Source: CAWHQZ01 sp963831645
GTDB taxonomy: Bacteria > Pseudomonadota > Alphaproteobacteria > Rhizobiales > Aestuariivirgaceae
Assembly: GCA_963831645.1 (NCBI GenBank)
Contig: CAWHQZ010000002.1
Location: 62,001 to 126,000, forward strand
DNA: 64,000 bases
Reading direction: 5' to 3'
The number at the start of each line of letters is the position of its first letter. The first letter of the stretch is position 1. Under the pieces are notes generated by a model. That model was given only the letters and a program-made list of their open reading frames with translations. It was not told where the DNA came from and did no database searches. A program made the position numbers and the translations under genes. Below, in pieces: positions 18,299-27,226 of the stretch.

Positions 18299-19270
18299 TC
18301 ACCCGCCACCGCCGGCATTCGACAGGAGCTCCGTATTCCTGAGATGCGGGTTGCATCGGGCGCGCAGGGTAGCAACGGCCGCCGGAGGATTGCTGACCAG
18401 TTGCTCGATCACGTTGAGAACCGAGATCACCTGCGGGCAGTTCTCTGTTTTCTTGTTGAAGATTCCGCCGGCCAGGGATGCGAGGATCGCCGCATGCGCC
18501 TCGACACTCATTCTGGTCCTCTCCGGATCGTTGAGGTCGACATCGTCGTGTGCGATCGTGGTCGGAGGGACGAAGCCATTGGCGTCGCTTACCGAGGTGC
18601 TGACCTTGAAGGGTGGAACGGCGCTGGCGACATAACCGTAGACCAGCGCATCGGCATTGAGAGCGGTGGCCAGATTCGTTCCGAGTTCCGGCAATTGGGG
18701 ACGGGCGCCATTGCAGGGGGCGAAGACGGGTTGCAGGCTGGGGTCGATCCAGTTCTGCTGCAATCGGGTGTTCAGGTCGAATCGCAGGGCCTCGGCGATG
18801 CGGTCCGGCAGTTCCGCGAAGTCGCTTCCGAGAGGAGAGCGGAAGTTGCCGACGATGACCGTGCGCTGTTTGCCGCCAAGGCACGGAGCCAGCGATTGGG
18901 CCAGAAGGTCGATGGTGGGCGGCGGATCGACCAGCCGGCCGTCGGCGCTCTGGAACTGGATCTGAACGGGCACGTAGCCGGGCTCATCCACCGCCACCGC
19001 CAGATTATTAACCCCGGGCAGGCGCTGGAAACTCAGTGTGTACCTGCCGTCCCGGTCCGTCCGGCTGCGCCCGAGAATATCGACGTTCAGCATCAAGGTT
19101 ACCTGCGTGCCGACGAGGGGCTTGCCGCTCCCCGCATCGGTGACCCGACCGGCGAGGATCATCTGCTGCGCCTCGGCCCTGATGGGAAGTGCGGCGAACA
19201 TGCCGAAGATGACCAGCACCACGGCGAGCCGGATGTCAGCGAGGGCGCAAGACCACGCTTGCCCGGCCAT
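18299..19270 (-). CDS. Secreted protein with carboxypeptidase-regulatory-like and CsgG/LpoB-like regions
   Basis: 323 residues. The N-terminus has a signal peptide (hydrophobic stretch LAVVLVIFGMFAALPI before RAEAQ). Then comes a domain with the hallmark GRVTDAGSGKPLVGTQVTL and RTDRDGRYTLSF of carboxypeptidase-regulatory-like (CarboxypepD_reg) beta-sandwiches, at about 38-115. The rest starts RTVIVGNFRSPLG and includes NADALVYGYV, resembling small outer-membrane-associated CsgG/LpoB/TolB-like folds; that part is inferred. ATG 19270 is chosen because it begins a plausible signal; it overlaps the end of the upstream EAD1 membrane gene by 35 bases. It probably works with the following coiled-coil protein in the envelope. 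Confidence 0.7.
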   Translation of the reverse strand: MAGQAWSCALADIRLAVVLVIFGMFAALPIRAEAQQMILAGRVTDAGSGKPLVGTQVTLMLNVDILGRSRTDRDGRYTLSFQRLPGVNNLAVAVDEPGYVPVQIQFQSADGRLVDPPPTIDLLAQSLAPCLGGKQRTVIVGNFRSPLGSDFAELPDRIAEALRFDLNTRLQQNWIDPSLQPVFAPCNGARPQLPELGTNLATALNADALVYGYVASAVPPFKVSTSVSDANGFVPPTTIAHDDVDLNDPERTRMSVEAHAAILASLAGGIFNKKTENCPQVISVLNVIEQLVSNPPAAVATLRARCNPHLRNTELLSNAGGGG

Positions 19271-19997
19271 CCGCCGATCTATCCTGCACATTCGTCGGGC
19301 AACCCGCATAGGGCCCAACCTCCGACCGGACACCATCGCTCCAGATGATGTTCAGTTGCCACGGTGCGGCGCTTGCATTTTCGATATCGAGAGCCGATTG
19401 ACCCGCCGGACTGACGGTGAAAGCCTGCACCGCTGCTCCGACGGCTTCGAGGTAGGCGATGGTAACACCCGCCGGAATCCCATTCAACGTCTGTATCGTG
19501 GCGAGCAGACGGCAACTCTGCGGACTGCTGCGGTCGGCAAACTCTACATACGGAAAGGTGTTGACGAACCTGACGTTGGAATACGCGTAGATCGGAATCC
19601 CGATCGCGACAACAAGCAGGATCAGACCAGTCGACATCGCCACCCTGGTGTTCCACCTGTCGCGTCCCAGGACACTCCAGAGCGGTCTGGAAATCAGCTG
19701 CGAAAGTTTGCCGTCAAGTTTTCCGGTCGTGTTGACTGCCGAAAGAATATCCGCGGTGGCGTTGAGAAACTCCTGGTTCTCACGCTTGGCATCGCGGACG
19801 CAGACTATGAGATCTTCGATCCATCCTGCCTTCTCTGCCCTCACGATCAACTGGAAAACCTGATGATCGAAGGGCGCCGTCGGAGTTACCAGCGTGACGA
19901 GATCCCGGCTGGGAGATCCGAACTTGAGAGCCTGCTCGAGATCCCCCGGCTCGAATGTCTCGAGTATCGCTTGATGCAAACGGCTGTGGTTCGACAT
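19236..19997 (-). CDS. Membrane-anchored EAD1-like domain protein
   Basis: 253 residues. The first 80 look like an effector-associated domain (EAD1): ILETFEPGDLEQAL, then FQLIVRAEKAGWIEDLIVCV, the same pattern as the first 75 residues of the protease two cistrons upstream. One transmembrane segment follows at about 117-139 (GLILLVVAIGIPIYAYS), then a ~110-residue C-terminal domain (CRLLATIQTLNGIPAG, PWQLNIIWSDG) predicted outside the cytoplasm. EAD1 domains are known as death-domain-like homotypic adaptors in bacterial conflict systems, so this could recruit the EAD1 protease to the membrane. ATG 19997 is chosen over TTG 20042; neither has a clear ribosome site. Confidence 0.72.
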   Translation of the reverse strand: MSNHSRLHQAILETFEPGDLEQALKFGSPSRDLVTLVTPTAPFDHQVFQLIVRAEKAGWIEDLIVCVRDAKRENQEFLNATADILSAVNTTGKLDGKLSQLISRPLWSVLGRDRWNTRVAMSTGLILLVVAIGIPIYAYSNVRFVNTFPYVEFADRSSPQSCRLLATIQTLNGIPAGVTIAYLEAVGAAVQAFTVSPAGQSALDIENASAAPWQLNIIWSDGVRSEVGPYAGCPTNVQDRSADGRASVVLRPR

Positions 19998-20096
19998 TGC
20001 TGCAGTTTTTTGGACCGGACCCGAGGGTGGAATCGCAATCAACAGTCTTAATTCAAAAAAGTTGATTAACGGACGATTCCTATGTCCTTTTCTGTG

Positions 20097-21227
20097 TCAG
20101 GATCGGGCCGCCGGCTTTGCGCTGACAGGAGCCGTATCCCAAAATCTCTCCACACGGGCCTGGGCCTGAAGGTCGGCGATGATGGCGCCCACGGGAATCG
20201 CCTGGTTGTAGGTTCCCTTGTAATCCGGCCAATCCTTGGGATCGCCGGCCTGGTGCAGGGCGACCAGCTCGAGATTCGCGTTGCAACACGGCGATCCCGA
20301 CGAGCCCGGCAGGGTAGACGCATCATGGCGCACCCGGGTGCTGCCGCTGGCCACCTCCAGCACTGCGCCGATCGCCAGCTGCATAGGTTTGAGCTTGATC
20401 GCCGGCAAGGCATCGAGGTCCTGCGGATGCTGGACGATGAGAAGCGGATCCGTCTTTTCGACCGACGGAGGATCGATGCCGACGGGGATCCACCCCCGTA
20501 GGGTCGCGCCGGGTTCCGCGCTGGGCCCGATGGGTTGATCGCCGATCTTTTCACTCAATCTCAATAGCGCATAGTCGAGTTCGTGGGGCTTCCATTCGCC
20601 GCCGGAGGGTTGGAGATCGGCCTGGCTGTACGGTTGAAAGGCCACGATTCCATCCCTCGCCAATGCCACCTCGCGCCCGGCCGAAATGACGTTGCTGCTG
20701 GTCACCGCCTTATAATCGAATCGGCAGCGGATCGAGCCTTGGCTCGCCGATCCGCCGGCTGCATTCTTGACCACGTGATAGTTGGTCAGAACGAGATCGG
20801 GCCCCACCAGGAATCCCGTTCCCAGGCCGGAGCCGGTTTCGATCGCGCAAACACAGTTTTCGATGCGCCCGAAGCGCTCCCGAAACAGGGCGATGTCGGT
20901 GAAGTTCCAGCGGCGCCTTACGAGCTTCTCCAGGCTTCGGGCCGCTTCAGACCCGATCGTGCCGAACCCGATGGATTCCTCGACGGCGATCAGGTCGGGA
21001 CTGTCAGGCTTCGACCAGCGGGCGGCCGCCACGAGTTTGGCGATCCAGCCGTTCCTCTGTGCAACTCTGACCAGCTTGAAAACGATCGCCGCCTTGTCAT
21101 CGCCGATGGCCAATGCTTCGCGATCCTTCTCCAGGCGGAAGAACAACATCTGGTCGAGCTCCTGGAGCGTGAAGGCCTTGCCCAGGGCCGTGCAGAGCGC
21201 TTCTGTCTGTTCGCCTGAAAGCTTCAT
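20097..21227 (-). CDS. EAD1-like adaptor fused to trypsin-like serine protease
   Basis: 376 residues. The N-terminus (1-80) has the EAD1 pattern: EQTEALCTALGKAFTLQELD, then AAIVFKLVRVAQRNGWIAKL. The protease domain spans about 118-370 and carries a full triad: His151 (LTNYHVVKN), Asp218 (ELDYALL) and Ser310 (LPGSSGSP). There is no signal peptide, so it should be cytoplasmic. The start ATG has no strong ribosome site. The upstream neighbour ends 15 bases before it, so it is co-transcribed. In the EAD systems described by Aravind and colleagues, adaptor and protease are often on one chain, as here. Confidence 0.85.
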   Translation of the reverse strand: MKLSGEQTEALCTALGKAFTLQELDQMLFFRLEKDREALAIGDDKAAIVFKLVRVAQRNGWIAKLVAAARWSKPDSPDLIAVEESIGFGTIGSEAARSLEKLVRRRWNFTDIALFRERFGRIENCVCAIETGSGLGTGFLVGPDLVLTNYHVVKNAAGGSASQGSIRCRFDYKAVTSSNVISAGREVALARDGIVAFQPYSQADLQPSGGEWKPHELDYALLRLSEKIGDQPIGPSAEPGATLRGWIPVGIDPPSVEKTDPLLIVQHPQDLDALPAIKLKPMQLAIGAVLEVASGSTRVRHDASTLPGSSGSPCCNANLELVALHQAGDPKDWPDYKGTYNQAIPVGAIIADLQAQARVERFWDTAPVSAKPAARS

Positions 21228-21242
21228 CGATTCTGTTTGACC

Positions 21243-22898
21243 CTATGAACGTCGAGGTGTGGCGAGTTCGGCATTCTTCATGGCGCGGCGGATCGACTGG
21301 ATCCAGATGCCCTCATTGGCGCCATACTTCCCTTCCCGGCCGTTGAGCCGGCGCATCTCCTTGCTGCCGGAGTGATGAAGCGCAATGGTGAGCCAATCGC
21401 CATTGAAAACCGGGCTGCCGGAGCTGCCGGGCTCGGTCGGCGTGCGATAGTGCACCCGGCAAGGCGACGGGTCCTGCTCGGCTTCGAGGAGGTGCTGTTC
21501 ATAGTCGAGAAGCTCATTGTCCTCGAATGAGAAACTGATTTCGCCGCCACCGGGATGACCGACGATGTAGACGCGTTCCCGCTTGCCTCCGCCGAGCGAC
21601 GGCAGCGTCCGGGAGGAGCGCAGGGGCCTCAGAGCATCCGGGGGCGGCGGGGTCAGCCGCAACACACAGGCGTCATGCCGTGAAGGCGGCGACTGCCAGA
21701 CGATCGACACTTCGTAGCTCGCTCTCGGATCGGCTGCGGCAGGCGCGAGCTCGAAGCTCACCCTGGCTTCTTCCGGCCGTAGCGCGCCTTCCAGCGGCGG
21801 GTCGCTCACCACATGGGCATTCGTCAGGACCAGGTGTTCCTCTCCCAGCCGGTCGTCGAGATCGTCGCCGCGGACCAGGAATCCCGTGCCGATGCCGCGG
21901 CCCCTGGAACGGACGAGCGCAATGGAGCGGGCTATATCGAAACCCTGCTGCATCCAGGTGTAGGTGCGCGAGCCGATGTCGCCCAGGACCTTCTCGTAGT
22001 CTGCTTCCGCCACGGAAGCCATCTGGCGAGCGTCCTCCCGGCTGACCGTAAAGCTCCCTCCCGGCAGCTCGAGCAGGCGCGCCCGCAGCGGCGCCAGCAA
22101 CGCCTGCCCGTCGTCGCGGCTGCCGAGATTCCAGACCTCCGTCAGCTGGCGCACGGTCCCGCCGAGCGCGAAGGCGTTGGTGTCCCGATGCTGGACATAG
22201 ATCTTGAACCACTCGATGGCTTCGCCCATGCGATCGAGTGCGATCAGCGCCTCCCCCGCGGTGGCCATTGCGCGGGCGCCGCGTCTCTCCCCGGGAACTC
22301 TGGTTACGCTGTCGAGGATTTCACCGGCGCAGCGGAGCGCCGTCGCCCTCTCGTTTTCATCGAGCGCAAGTCCGCGATCCCAGGCCGCCAGCGCCACGCT
22401 GTTGATGCCCTGGTAGAGGGCGGCCGGATTCCGGGAGAATACGGATTTGTAGAAGCCGTAGGCGTTCTTCAGGGCTGCGGCGGCGACTGCATCGCGTTTG
22501 CCCCGGGCGGCGATCGCCTTGTCTTTCCAGGCGCGCCCGAGCACGCCCCGTGCATCCTCGGCTTCCTCCGGCGGCGTCCGCACATCGGCGATGATCGCGT
22601 TCAGCATGGCGATCGCCGGCGCAATGTGGCCGCATTCGATCAACGCCTGCGCATACTGGCGACCGACCTGTGCATCCTCGCAGCCGTCATCGATGATCGC
22701 CTCCGCCACCTCCAGCATGTGACTGAACCGCCGGGTGTTGCGCAGCGCTTCCAGAACCCGGCGCGCCGTCGGCGCGTCGATGGTTTCCGGCTGAAGCGCA
22801 AGGGCCCGGATGAACTCACTGCAGGCGGAACGCAATGCATCCGGATCATTCTTCTGGGCGGAAGTCTCGACCCTGTCGGCAAGTTTGACCAAGCTCAC
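21243..22898 (-). CDS. TPR-like region fused to trypsin-like serine protease
   Basis: 551 residues. The N-terminal ~320 are all-helical, with TPR-like repeats (GQALIECGHIAPAIAML type helices, GEALIALDRMGEAIEWFKIY). This resembles the TPR-S sensor region found in bacterial conflict proteins, an inference. The protease domain follows (about 333-540) with His362 (TNAHVV), Asp409 (RHDACVLR) and Ser493 (EPGSSGSP). It starts with GTG 22898 behind GGGAGGCGG, a good ribosome site, 22 bases after the upstream protease. No signal peptide is seen. The TPR-like part may sense a trigger; the triad is complete, so activity is expected. Confidence 0.82.
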   Translation of the reverse strand: MSLVKLADRVETSAQKNDPDALRSACSEFIRALALQPETIDAPTARRVLEALRNTRRFSHMLEVAEAIIDDGCEDAQVGRQYAQALIECGHIAPAIAMLNAIIADVRTPPEEAEDARGVLGRAWKDKAIAARGKRDAVAAAALKNAYGFYKSVFSRNPAALYQGINSVALAAWDRGLALDENERATALRCAGEILDSVTRVPGERRGARAMATAGEALIALDRMGEAIEWFKIYVQHRDTNAFALGGTVRQLTEVWNLGSRDDGQALLAPLRARLLELPGGSFTVSREDARQMASVAEADYEKVLGDIGSRTYTWMQQGFDIARSIALVRSRGRGIGTGFLVRGDDLDDRLGEEHLVLTNAHVVSDPPLEGALRPEEARVSFELAPAAADPRASYEVSIVWQSPPSRHDACVLRLTPPPPDALRPLRSSRTLPSLGGGKRERVYIVGHPGGGEISFSFEDNELLDYEQHLLEAEQDPSPCRVHYRTPTEPGSSGSPVFNGDWLTIALHHSGSKEMRRLNGREGKYGANEGIWIQSIRRAMKNAELATPRRS

Positions 22899-22920
22899 GA
22901 CCGCCTCCCGAACAGCGATT

Positions 22921-24039
22921 CTAGCGCTCGGGTCGAGGAGATGACGCTGCGACCGCGGTGTCGGACGCCGTTTCCAAACTCATGCCCTTCCACCAGGGGC
23001 CCGACAGCGCCGGGCGTGAGGCAGCGCCCGGCTCGAAGGTGACGCCGGCGTCGATTACACGGCCGTCGCAGGCAAGTTGCGAGCTCGGAACACCGTAGTT
23101 GGCCTTCAGATAGACTCCGGCGAAGTGCAGAGCCACTACCTGCCCGGTTCGCGGGTCGATGACCGCACTGCCGGAATTGCCTCCGAGCGTCGAGCTGTCG
23201 TGGGTTGCCGCAGAAACCCGCTTGCCGAAGCTCGGAACATCGTCGCGCACTCCGAGCTTGCCGGGTTGCAACCGCTTGACATTGTAAGCGCCGCCGAAAA
23301 CCTGATCCTGGACCTTGGCGTCGTTGCGGACGTCGAATGCCGGATAGCCGATGACGGCGACTTCGCTGTTCAGCAGATCGTCCGGATCGCGGATCGACAG
23401 CTCGAGCGGCGCTTGCTCCGGCGCCAGGCGCGAAACCCTCAGCAGCGCCATATCCCAATAGGGATGGATCATCACGACATTCGTGACGTCGAGGTATGTT
23501 GAACCGTCACGGTCGCGCTCCCTGCGGAAGTCTACGCCCGCCTTTGCCCCTGAAAGAAAGGTCAGCCCCCGGATGCCGAGACCGGTGGCGAATATTTCCG
23601 CCACGTGCCGGTTGGTCATGATGAGGTCGGCGCCGACGACAAAACCGGTGCCGCCGTAGGGCAGGCTGGGATGATCGGGCAATTCGATGCGACCGATCGA
23701 GGGAATGACCTTTCGGATGCGGTCGTGGAGTGCGGCGTCGGTGTCGAAATGCTTCCAAAGGTCGTGGCCGATCCTGAAATCGCCATCGACGATGTCGATC
23801 GCCGGACGTTTGTCCGGAATGATGATCGCTTCCAGCGCGAACTGCTCATCGCGGTCCAGCTCGCGATCAAGAGCGAGTTTTTCCACCGCGCTCCTGGTGA
23901 TCTTCTCGACGTTCGGAGGCAGGGTGCTGCCCGCCGCCACTCTCTCGAAACTCACTCCCTCGTCGGCCATCGATTCGAGGGAAGAGGAGGGCAGTATCCG
24001 GTCGAGATACGACTTGAGCCGGCCGGTGTGCTCCGACAT
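22921..24039 (-). CDS. Trypsin-like serine protease with short N-terminal domain
   Basis: 372 residues. About 110 residues without a recognised domain precede the protease domain, which carries His145 (MTNRHVAEI), Asp196 (HPYWDMALL) and Ser289 (LGGNSGSAV). The sequence is soluble, without a signal peptide. Start ATG 24039 is reasonable. The spacer to the upstream lipase is 117 bases, the longest gap in the operon, so a secondary promoter there is possible. It is the third protease in a row, each with a different N-terminus, suggesting a cascade or three separately gated enzymes. Confidence 0.8.
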   Translation of the reverse strand: MSEHTGRLKSYLDRILPSSSLESMADEGVSFERVAAGSTLPPNVEKITRSAVEKLALDRELDRDEQFALEAIIIPDKRPAIDIVDGDFRIGHDLWKHFDTDAALHDRIRKVIPSIGRIELPDHPSLPYGGTGFVVGADLIMTNRHVAEIFATGLGIRGLTFLSGAKAGVDFRRERDRDGSTYLDVTNVVMIHPYWDMALLRVSRLAPEQAPLELSIRDPDDLLNSEVAVIGYPAFDVRNDAKVQDQVFGGAYNVKRLQPGKLGVRDDVPSFGKRVSAATHDSSTLGGNSGSAVIDPRTGQVVALHFAGVYLKANYGVPSSQLACDGRVIDAGVTFEPGAASRPALSGPWWKGMSLETASDTAVAASSPRPER

Positions 24040-24156
24040 GGAAGGCTCCTATTCGGCGACCTGCTAACCCAGAGTTCAGGGTAACCATCCGCCGTTTGCG
24101 CGCAATATGGAAATCAATTCCTGCTTTGGGGAAGCCTTGCCATTCGGACCTGATCG

Positions 24157-25065
24157 TCACGGCGGCTGCAATGCCCGCCAGTAGCGGTGGGGGAGATGGT
24201 CAGCGATCGGTGACGGCAGCAGACGGGAGAGCAAGCCAAGCGCATCCGTTCGCGGCCCGGCCGCCGCCAATGCTTCATCGGGCTGAGCCAGCCCTTCCTC
24301 GAGCGGAGGTGGGGCCGCGAATGGCGGCTCATCGCTTGGCTGTCGTGAGATGAGGGTGGCGTCGAACCGGTCGCCACGCCTCGACAGCAGCGACCGGCCG
24401 ACATGCCGGTAACCGAGTTCCGAAGGTGGAACGCGCGCGACGATGTCGTCGGCATGCACCAGCCGGTAGGTGATCTGTCCCAATTCGTGGTTGAACTGGC
24501 GTGCGAACTTCTCGCTGCCCAGGCGCGGCATGCCAAACGTATAAATCCCGTCCGGCGCGCGGCCGCTCCTCTTGCTGAAGTGTTGCGCGAACAGTGCCGC
24601 CAGCGCTCCTCCCAGGCTATGCCCGGCCATCAGAACCGGCGGCGAGGCGGAGCCGAGCTCCGTCAGTTTCCCTCCGATCTGGGCCCACGCTGCCTCCATT
24701 GCCCGGGCGAATCCACGATGAATGCCGCCGGCGTTGTGAGAGACGTCCAGGTCGATCGCCCAGTCTGTCGCGGCGAGGGGATCGGTACCGGCGAAGACCA
24801 CGAAGAGGAAGCCTCGTCCTTCGGCGATGAAGCCGCGCGAAACGGCGAGCGGCAAAACGCTGGTGACCGGCCGCCGGAACGAGGCGGTTCGCTCGAGGCC
24901 CCAAATCCGCAGTACTCTGTCGACCTTCTCCTCCTCGTCCTCGTAGGCGAGCTGCGACAGCCAGCATAGCGCACGGGCCGTGCCGAGGTGGAAATCTCCG
25001 CCCGTCAGACCGCTCAGAGCATCACGCTGATAGAGGTGTTCGGGCAATCGGACGAGAAAGCTCAT
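24157..25065 (-). CDS. Class-3 lipase (alpha/beta hydrolase)
   Basis: 302 residues. The fungal-type lipase_3 fold shows the nucleophile elbow GHSLGGA with Ser150, the acid Asp207 in HADDIVARVP, and a candidate His221 (GYRHVGR). The oxyanion region is FVVFAGT, near residue 92. There is no signal peptide, so a cytoplasmic or membrane-proximal target is likely. In conflict systems lipases commonly act on cell membranes, so this is the most plausible lethal effector of the operon, an inference. ATG 25065 is the second cistron, 43 bases behind the first. Confidence 0.85.
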   Translation of the reverse strand: MSFLVRLPEHLYQRDALSGLTGGDFHLGTARALCWLSQLAYEDEEEKVDRVLRIWGLERTASFRRPVTSVLPLAVSRGFIAEGRGFLFVVFAGTDPLAATDWAIDLDVSHNAGGIHRGFARAMEAAWAQIGGKLTELGSASPPVLMAGHSLGGALAALFAQHFSKRSGRAPDGIYTFGMPRLGSEKFARQFNHELGQITYRLVHADDIVARVPPSELGYRHVGRSLLSRRGDRFDATLISRQPSDEPPFAAPPPLEEGLAQPDEALAAAGPRTDALGLLSRLLPSPIADHLPHRYWRALQPP

Positions 25066-25108
25066 GGCGTCGGGACCGTGCCGCTATCACTCCATCCGTC
25101 ATGCGAGA

Positions 25109-25879
25109 TCAAAGATCGGGCAGCTGCCGGACGTAGTCGCTGGTAAATTTGGCGATCTTCGTGCCGATCTCGTCGCGCACCCCTCCAAGCACCGCCGAAT
25201 TGATCGTCACCTTGCCGGCGCAATGTTTCAGTTTGGTCTTGCCCGATTTGAACTTGAAGAAAAGCACCTGCGTGAGTTTGGCCTTCGCCTTGAGCCCGAA
25301 GGCCATCAGCGCGACGAGGAACTGATCGCTTGGACCAGGCTCTACGAGAGAAAGCTGGAACCGGGCGGTGTTGGCGGACTGGCTTTCGCGGTGAAAGAGC
25401 GTAATCCACGGGCTGTTGGTCGACATCGACTTCAGGGCATCGAGCGTTGCCTGAACGACCGCAAGCGTCGTCGTCGCCGGCCCGAGAAGACCCGCCGCCA
25501 CCTTCAGTATCGCCTCATGGGCCTCGAAGTTGTCGCTTTCGTCGGAATAATTCGAGAAGCTGCGGTCCTGAATGACCCAGCCGATGTTGCTGAGGACATC
25601 GAAATAGATTTCGTAGCGGCGGAAGACCTCGGTGGCGTCGGGCACCTTCTTTGCCGCCACGAGCTGGGCCAGCAGCGAGGAGTTGACGATGTCGAGCCGC
25701 CGCTCCGGCGTCACTCCCTGGACAAACGAAATGATGTCGGAACCGACGACCATGGCCTGGTTCTTGGCCTTGTTGAAATCGAACTGCACGATTTCTTCCC
25801 GCCCCTCGAAGGGCGGCGGCGCCGGCAACTCGGCCTTCGCCACGAACTCGAGAGCCTTGCTGACCGAGAGGTTGCTCAT
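25109..25879 (-). CDS. Unknown 256-aa protein, first gene of the EAD1 operon
   Basis: I do not recognise this protein. ATG 25879 is preceded by GGAGA with six bases spacing; the open frame continues to 26116 but that part is not protein-like. It is acidic at its start, then mixed. A hydrophobic helix candidate (AAGLLGPATTTLAVVQATL) near residues 130-150 and the Lys-rich stretch FKFKSGKTKLKH near 210-225 stand out. No signal peptide is seen. As first gene it could be a sensor, regulator or membrane-active effector; no evidence decides. Confidence 0.6.
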   Translation of the reverse strand: MSNLSVSKALEFVAKAELPAPPPFEGREEIVQFDFNKAKNQAMVVGSDIISFVQGVTPERRLDIVNSSLLAQLVAAKKVPDATEVFRRYEIYFDVLSNIGWVIQDRSFSNYSDESDNFEAHEAILKVAAGLLGPATTTLAVVQATLDALKSMSTNSPWITLFHRESQSANTARFQLSLVEPGPSDQFLVALMAFGLKAKAKLTQVLFFKFKSGKTKLKHCAGKVTINSAVLGGVRDEIGTKIAKFTSDYVRQLPDL

Positions 25880-26292
25880 CGTCATTCTCCATCTGGATCG
25901 CTCTGATCGATAGAGGATGATAGGCGCAACCCGATCACCGAGGTAGTGAGGAATCCCACGTTCCGGAGAATCCACGTTCCGACAATTCCCCCGTTGGCTT
26001 GCCTCAATCAGGGATTCGGAACGCTTCCCACTTTCGCCCTGGAGGACAACGCTTTTGCCGTCGGCGGTGAACATCACCGACTTGCCGCCCCGCTGCGCTG
26101 GTCGTCGCGGCTGCATGCTATGGATTGCAGAGGCGGTGAGTCGTTTGAGCCTGCCTTTGCGGGCGCCGCTATGGGCGTCCTAGAGGCTCACGAGCCCGTC
26201 AGCCGCCGCGGTGGCAAGCGCCGGATCAGCGCCGGATCGTCCTCGGCTTGTCTTGGCAAAGCTGCATCTGTATAGGATGCGGCGATCCTTGC

Positions 26293-26368
26293 GCCCCCTT
26301 CGTCTAGCGGCCCAGGACGCGGCCCTCTCACGGCTGAAACAGGGGTTCGATTCCCCTAGGGGGCGCCA
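26293..26368 (+). tRNA. tRNA-Glu(CTC)
   Basis: The 76-nt gene has a 7-bp acceptor stem (gccccct/agggggc), D loop with ctagcgg, an anticodon loop ctctcac giving anticodon CTC, a T arm aggggttcgattcccct and an encoded CCA end. It is close to bacterial tRNA-Glu sequence. Accessory DNA follows directly, so it is a plausible integration site, though no att duplicate of its 3' end was found in the window. Confidence 0.95.
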
Positions 26369-26546
26369 CTCTTCAGACTCAAAGCCCCCAGAGTAGCTGA
26401 AGATACGGCCTTTCGGACAAACCTCGTTGTACAAACTGTAGTACATGAGGATCATTCGATGGCCGTTATCGTACAGGGACGCGTGTTTCTTGTAATGGCG
26501 AAGCACCTCTATTCACGAGACGGCTGTCACTATTACCAGCGGCGCA

Positions 26547-26611
26547 ATTAGAGCACCTTGCGTGAACAGGTCGTTTCGTGAGTATTCGCCCGCAGGAACT
26601 ACGTGAAGGCG
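26547..26611. repeat. 65-bp direct repeat, copy 1
   Basis: Identical along all 65 bases to 29306-29370, in the same orientation, ~2.7 kb apart. Starts attagagcac and ends cgtgaaggcg. It includes no obvious hairpin. The P450 gene lies between the copies. Confidence 0.9.
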
Positions 26612-26704
26612 TTCTGGAGCATCCCCACGCGTCGAGATCCGCGCGGCCGGCGCTATATAGACTGTCGAACAGCTTCTGCTGTTCGGTGAACCCTTGTGTG
26701 ACTT

Positions 26705-26742
26705 GGCCCGCCCGGGTGTCATGGCCTAGGCGGGCCTTCGTT
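26705..26742. terminator. Hairpin, possible intrinsic terminator
   Basis: An 8-bp GC stem (ggcccgcc/ggcgggcc) with a 16-nt loop, then ttcgttt. Works on the plus strand if at all. No upstream gene on that strand is clear apart from the distant tRNA. Confidence 0.45.
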
Positions 26743-27226
26743 TCGAGGAAGATTAACAGTGGGAAGCCGGTATTAGGCTAAGGCCATGAGGAACCATCTC
26801 TACTACGGCCATAACCTTGAAATCCTGCGGAAGGCGCGCGTGTATCGATGACGACTATGGCGCGACCCCGATTAGGATCAGCGGCCGGCACAATCAATCA
26901 CGGGCAATACCAAAGTGGTCCGATGTTGAAGCAGCCGCGGCGGCTCCAGTTGCTCGGACGATTCCGGCTTCCCTGTCCACACGGGTCGGGGCGAAAGTTC
27001 CTACCGACATGGCGATGTCTGAACGTCCTTCTCCACTGTGGAACACGACCCCGCTGACACTGGCGATGGCGACCGTGCACTCTCTGGACAAGGCTGGAGT
27101 TCCACCTCCGGAACCGCTACCGCGGCAAGCGGTATGGTTGCAGCCGGCACAGAGTTGGGGACAACCATAGTAAACAAGACGACGAGTGCAGCACCTACCA
27201 AGTGAATCATGTCTTAGGTCCCCTCC

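Larger units (their letters stand above)
26369..27226. other. Gene-poor stretch after tRNA-Glu
   Basis: No credible gene found; the open frames are short and unlike proteins. It holds one copy of the 65-bp repeat and a hairpin terminator, both listed separately. Confidence 0.6.

Noticed and set aside
18212..19348. 378-codon frame opposite the secreted operon genes
   Set aside because: Shadow of the leftward genes, which have signal peptides and domain patterns.
26293..26368. att duplicate of tRNA-Glu 3' end defining an island
   Set aside because: I found no second copy of the 3' end within the window.
26180..26506. Leftward 108-codon frame across the tRNA-Glu gene
   Set aside because: It runs through the tRNA complement and has no protein features.
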